Below, piece after piece: positions 50,151 to 52,729 of a stretch of DNA of 52,729 bases (the first letter of the stretch is position 1; every line of letters begins with the position of its first letter). The translations under genes and the position numbers were made by a program. The stretch covers positions 4,681 through 57,409 of the forward strand of contig NZ_LMCY01000046.1 of assembly GCF_001425685.1 (NCBI RefSeq), written 5' to 3'. Under the pieces are notes generated by a model. That model saw only the letters and a program-made list of their open reading frames with translations, ran no database searches and had not been told where the DNA came from. This DNA is from Massilia sp. Root335. Its GTDB lineage: Bacteria > Pseudomonadota > Gammaproteobacteria > Burkholderiales > Burkholderiaceae_D.

Positions 50151-52541
50151 TTACTCGGTCAGCGTCACGGTCGTGCGGTTCGGATCGGCCTTGATGCTGG
50201 CCTCGCTGAAGGGCAGCGCCGGCCACTCCTTGCGCGAATACGGCCCGAGCTGGTCCGCATAGTACGGCGACTTGGGATCGGTCGACTGGCCATACACGAG
50301 CAGCGCGTTCGCGACCGGGCCGGCATCGTCGAACGTCACGATCTGCACATAACTCGTGCCCCAGTAGACGTTGTTGTAGCCGGTGGCCGTCAGGCCCGTG
50401 CTCATCTTCAGCGAATTGTACGACCCGTCAAGATCGCCCACGCCGCCGTGCAGCGGCGTCCGCACGCCATTGCGCGTTTCGCCCTGGTAATCGCCCAGCT
50501 TGCCGTCGAGCGGGACGTTCAGCGACTGCAGCCGCAGCGCTGCATTCTTTAGCGCCGCGAACATGGCCGGCAGCGCAGCGGTCGCGACGCCGTTGGGCGT
50601 ATGCACCGGGTCGGCCGGATCGAGCGGCACTTTCCATTTATTGGGAATCTGCGACGCCGTGTTCCAGAATTCGCGGAACAGCACGGCACCCCGGCTGTCG
50701 ATGTTCGCGTGACGATCCCACGCGGCGAGGACGGTGCAGGCCTGGGCCAGCGTCGCGTCGTCCGTCGGGCAGGCCGGCAGCAGGTCCGGCAGCACGACCT
50801 CGGCGGCATAGATGCGGTCGGCGAACACGAGCGTCTGCAGGTCGGACAGCTGGAATTTGTGGCCTTGCTGCGCCAGTTCCTCGAACTGGATGAAGCCGAT
50901 GCGCGTGCGCAGGCGCTGTTCGACGCGCGTCTTGCCGTACAGCGGAGAATATCCCAGCGGCGCCGGGCCGGTGAGCAGGGAACGGGCGTTGGTCAACCAG
51001 TAGCTGTCGTTCGAGTTCCCCACATAATCCGTGCGCAGCATCGAAGGCGCATTCGCGGGCGAGAAGATGCCGGCCGGCGCGTTGGCGTCCTGGCCCCACG
51101 CGCAGGCGCTGCGCGAGCCGTCGAACAGCACGAGTGCGGGCATGAGCAGGCAGCTTCCGGCGAACTTGTCCGTCGTGACGTTCGGGACGACGCTCGCATC
51201 CGCATACAGCGCGTTGCCGGCGCGGTCGGCCGCGATGGTGTTCACCCACGGCAGGCCGACGACGGTGTCCAGCGACGATTTGAGGGCCTGGACGCTCGTC
51301 GCGGTGCCGATCCCCAGCCACTGTTCGAGCATGCGCGTATTGCCGCGGTTCGGGTCGGCGAGGACGTATGCCGTGGTGCTGTTCCACGCCAGTCCCGCTT
51401 CCGGCTTGACGATCACGGCGCCCTGCTTGCTGAAGTAAAACGTCTTGCTGCGCTTCGTCGTCGTACCGTCCGGCATGAGGATGTCGACCGACACGGTCTT
51501 CGACGTCATCTTCGACCGTTCACCGTCCACGAGATAGGTCGTGCCCGTGGCATCGCCCGCATCGAGGACCAGTTTGAACGTCGTGAAGTGCGTGGCTGCC
51601 GTGACGGTGTGCGACCACGCGACATCCTTGTTGAATCCGATGACGACGGCCGGCATCCCGCCCAGCACGGCGCCCATCACATCGTAGCGGCCGGGCACGG
51701 TCAGGTGCGCCTGGTAGAAACGGTCGGTACTCGTCCAGGGGAAGTGCGGATTGCCGAGCAGGAGCCCGTGTCCGCTGGCCGACAAATCCTTGCCGACGGC
51801 CAGCGCGTTGCTGCCGAAGCCCTGGTGCACCACTTTATCCAGCCGCGCGAGGAGGAAGGCCGGATCGAGCTTGCGCTGCGGCCTGCGCGACGCCACCGTT
51901 GCGTTCCCATCACGCGCCCCGGCCACGACTTCCTTCGCGAACACTTCGCCCGACGCGTGCAGCGCCTTCTCGGCCAGGACGAGGTACATGTCGTCGACCG
52001 TCATCGGTTTCACCCATTTCGCGTTGTTGCACGCCGCGGGATATTTGCCGCTGTTGTCCTTCAGGTAGCGGTTGTAGCCGGCGACATAGCCTTCCAGCAG
52101 ATCACGCGGCTCCTTCGCCCCTGCGGCATAGCCGGCGCGCAGCTGGTCGACGTCGAGATAGCCCTTGAAGAAGAAGTCGCTGTCCTCGTTCTTGAGGTCC
52201 ATGAAGCCGCTGGCGGCACCGTATTCGTCGTCCTTGCGGACCGTCGCATGGGCGTCGCCGCCGAAGAATTGCGATCGTTCGCCGCGTACCGTCAGCAAGG
52301 AATCGGCAAACATGCACAGGTTATCCTGCGCATAAGCATAGGCAAGGCCATAGCCGAGGCTGCGGAAGTCCGCGGCTTTGACGTGCACCACGCCGTGCGT
52401 CGTGCGGGTGACTTCGGCGCTGAACTGGGGTGGTGGCGTTGGGATGGACGACGGATCGTCGCTGGCATGGTGGCCGCACGCGGCGAGCGTGGCGCCCAGG
52501 GCGACAGTGGCGATTGCAGGAAAAACCCGATTGAAGTACAT
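50151..52541 (-). CDS. penicillin acylase family protein, lipoprotein (AHL acylase-like)
   Basis: 796 residues. Lipobox LAAC gives a lipidated Cys22. It is an Ntn-hydrolase: the autoprocessing point is GFGSNALAVG with nucleophilic Ser244, which becomes the N-terminus of the beta chain; GNPHFPWTSTDRFYQAHLTVPG and VIGFNKDVAWSHTVTAATH (oxyanion-hole region) follow. Layout is like aculeacin A acylase and PvdQ/QuiP, which hydrolyse long acyl amides including quorum-sensing acyl-homoserine lactones. Natural substrate here is inference; membrane attachment is unusual for PvdQ, which is soluble in the periplasm. Confidence 0.9.
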   Translation of the reverse strand: MYFNRVFPAIATVALGATLAACGHHASDDPSSIPTPPPQFSAEVTRTTHGVVHVKAADFRSLGYGLAYAYAQDNLCMFADSLLTVRGERSQFFGGDAHATVRKDDEYGAASGFMDLKNEDSDFFFKGYLDVDQLRAGYAAGAKEPRDLLEGYVAGYNRYLKDNSGKYPAACNNAKWVKPMTVDDMYLVLAEKALHASGEVFAKEVVAGARDGNATVASRRPQRKLDPAFLLARLDKVVHQGFGSNALAVGKDLSASGHGLLLGNPHFPWTSTDRFYQAHLTVPGRYDVMGAVLGGMPAVVIGFNKDVAWSHTVTAATHFTTFKLVLDAGDATGTTYLVDGERSKMTSKTVSVDILMPDGTTTKRSKTFYFSKQGAVIVKPEAGLAWNSTTAYVLADPNRGNTRMLEQWLGIGTATSVQALKSSLDTVVGLPWVNTIAADRAGNALYADASVVPNVTTDKFAGSCLLMPALVLFDGSRSACAWGQDANAPAGIFSPANAPSMLRTDYVGNSNDSYWLTNARSLLTGPAPLGYSPLYGKTRVEQRLRTRIGFIQFEELAQQGHKFQLSDLQTLVFADRIYAAEVVLPDLLPACPTDDATLAQACTVLAAWDRHANIDSRGAVLFREFWNTASQIPNKWKVPLDPADPVHTPNGVATAALPAMFAALKNAALRLQSLNVPLDGKLGDYQGETRNGVRTPLHGGVGDLDGSYNSLKMSTGLTATGYNNVYWGTSYVQIVTFDDAGPVANALLVYGQSTDPKSPYYADQLGPYSRKEWPALPFSEASIKADPNRTTVTLTE

Positions 52542-52680
52542 GCGGCTCCTTATAGGTAGATAAGCATTCGGTCAGCCAACGATGCTAGCTGTTTTTGCTT
52601 TTTCCACAACTACTGGAATACCAGCTTGTCAGGTTTCGATTTTTCCGATTCAAATATATTTTTTATTGCGCACCAAAGCA

Positions 52681-52712
52681 AAAAGCCCGCTCAGTATCAA
52701 CTGAGCGGGCTT
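52681..52712 (-). terminator. terminator of a minus-strand gene beyond the right edge
   Basis: AAGCCCGCTCAGT / ACTGAGCGGGCTT hairpin followed by T residues on the minus strand. The gene it serves starts to the right of the window. Confidence 0.75.
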
Positions 52713-52729
52713 CTGCATATAACTAGCCT

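Overview
The window looks like a chromosomal segment of a high-G+C betaproteobacterium, most likely Oxalobacteraceae (Massilia / Telluria / Pseudoduganella type). This rests on the protein families, the conserved queA-tgt-yajC-secD-secF block, a Kdo hydroxylase, a PagL-type lipid A deacylase and the intergenic palindromes. The species call is inference; no rRNA or tRNA gene is visible.

Layout. 1-811: 3' part of an IS1595-type transposase. 850-1135: two tandem copies of a probable small RNA gene, each with the same 40-nt core, its own terminator, and a CRP-like site in the class II position. 1238-7057 (minus): secF, secD, yajC, tgt and queA, with recG divergent at 7207. 9.3-18.3 kb: an accessory-looking stretch with four paralogous small exported Ala/Lys-rich proteins resembling acid-shock protein Asr. 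Each is preceded by the same 43-bp array of five response-regulator-like half-sites and by a leader hairpin with compensating base changes. Between them lie a DJ-1/PfpI protein with a divergent GlxA-type regulator, an Rrf2 regulator with a thioredoxin-reductase-like flavoprotein, a low-G+C gene for a HEPN-like protein with zinc ribbons, and an NmrA-type reductase with a divergent AraC regulator. 18.3-29.3 kb: housekeeping and metabolic genes (pyrC operon with yggL, TauE permease, GlnQ-type ATPase, dicarboxylate/amino acid symporter plus periplasmic asparaginase, Kdo hydroxylase, Atm1-like ABC exporter, YciA-like thioesterase).

29.87-38.34 kb is a lower-G+C island lying between the two broken ends of a phoD phosphatase gene. 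All seven of its genes are on the minus strand. In transcription order they are a large exported RHS/YD-repeat protein with a Pro/Asp/Ser/Thr-rich linker and an eight-cysteine C-terminal module, a small membrane protein, a 2-oxoglutarate/Fe(II) oxygenase, an HD-like protein, and three different glycosyltransferases (GT1-like, GT4, GT8). I propose, as inference, that this is an undescribed modification and export locus in which the RHS protein, or a glycan displayed with it, is hydroxylated and glycosylated.

38.6-52.5 kb returns to host-like sequence: tandem fadD paralogues, an Aminopep-family lipoprotein protease, a molybdopterin oxidoreductase, an M20 amidohydrolase, a 3-hydroxyisobutyrate-dehydrogenase-like enzyme, PagL, a DHA2 MFS pump and a lipoprotein penicillin/AHL acylase. 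Four REP-like paired palindromes and one perfect 23-bp inverted repeat sit between genes.
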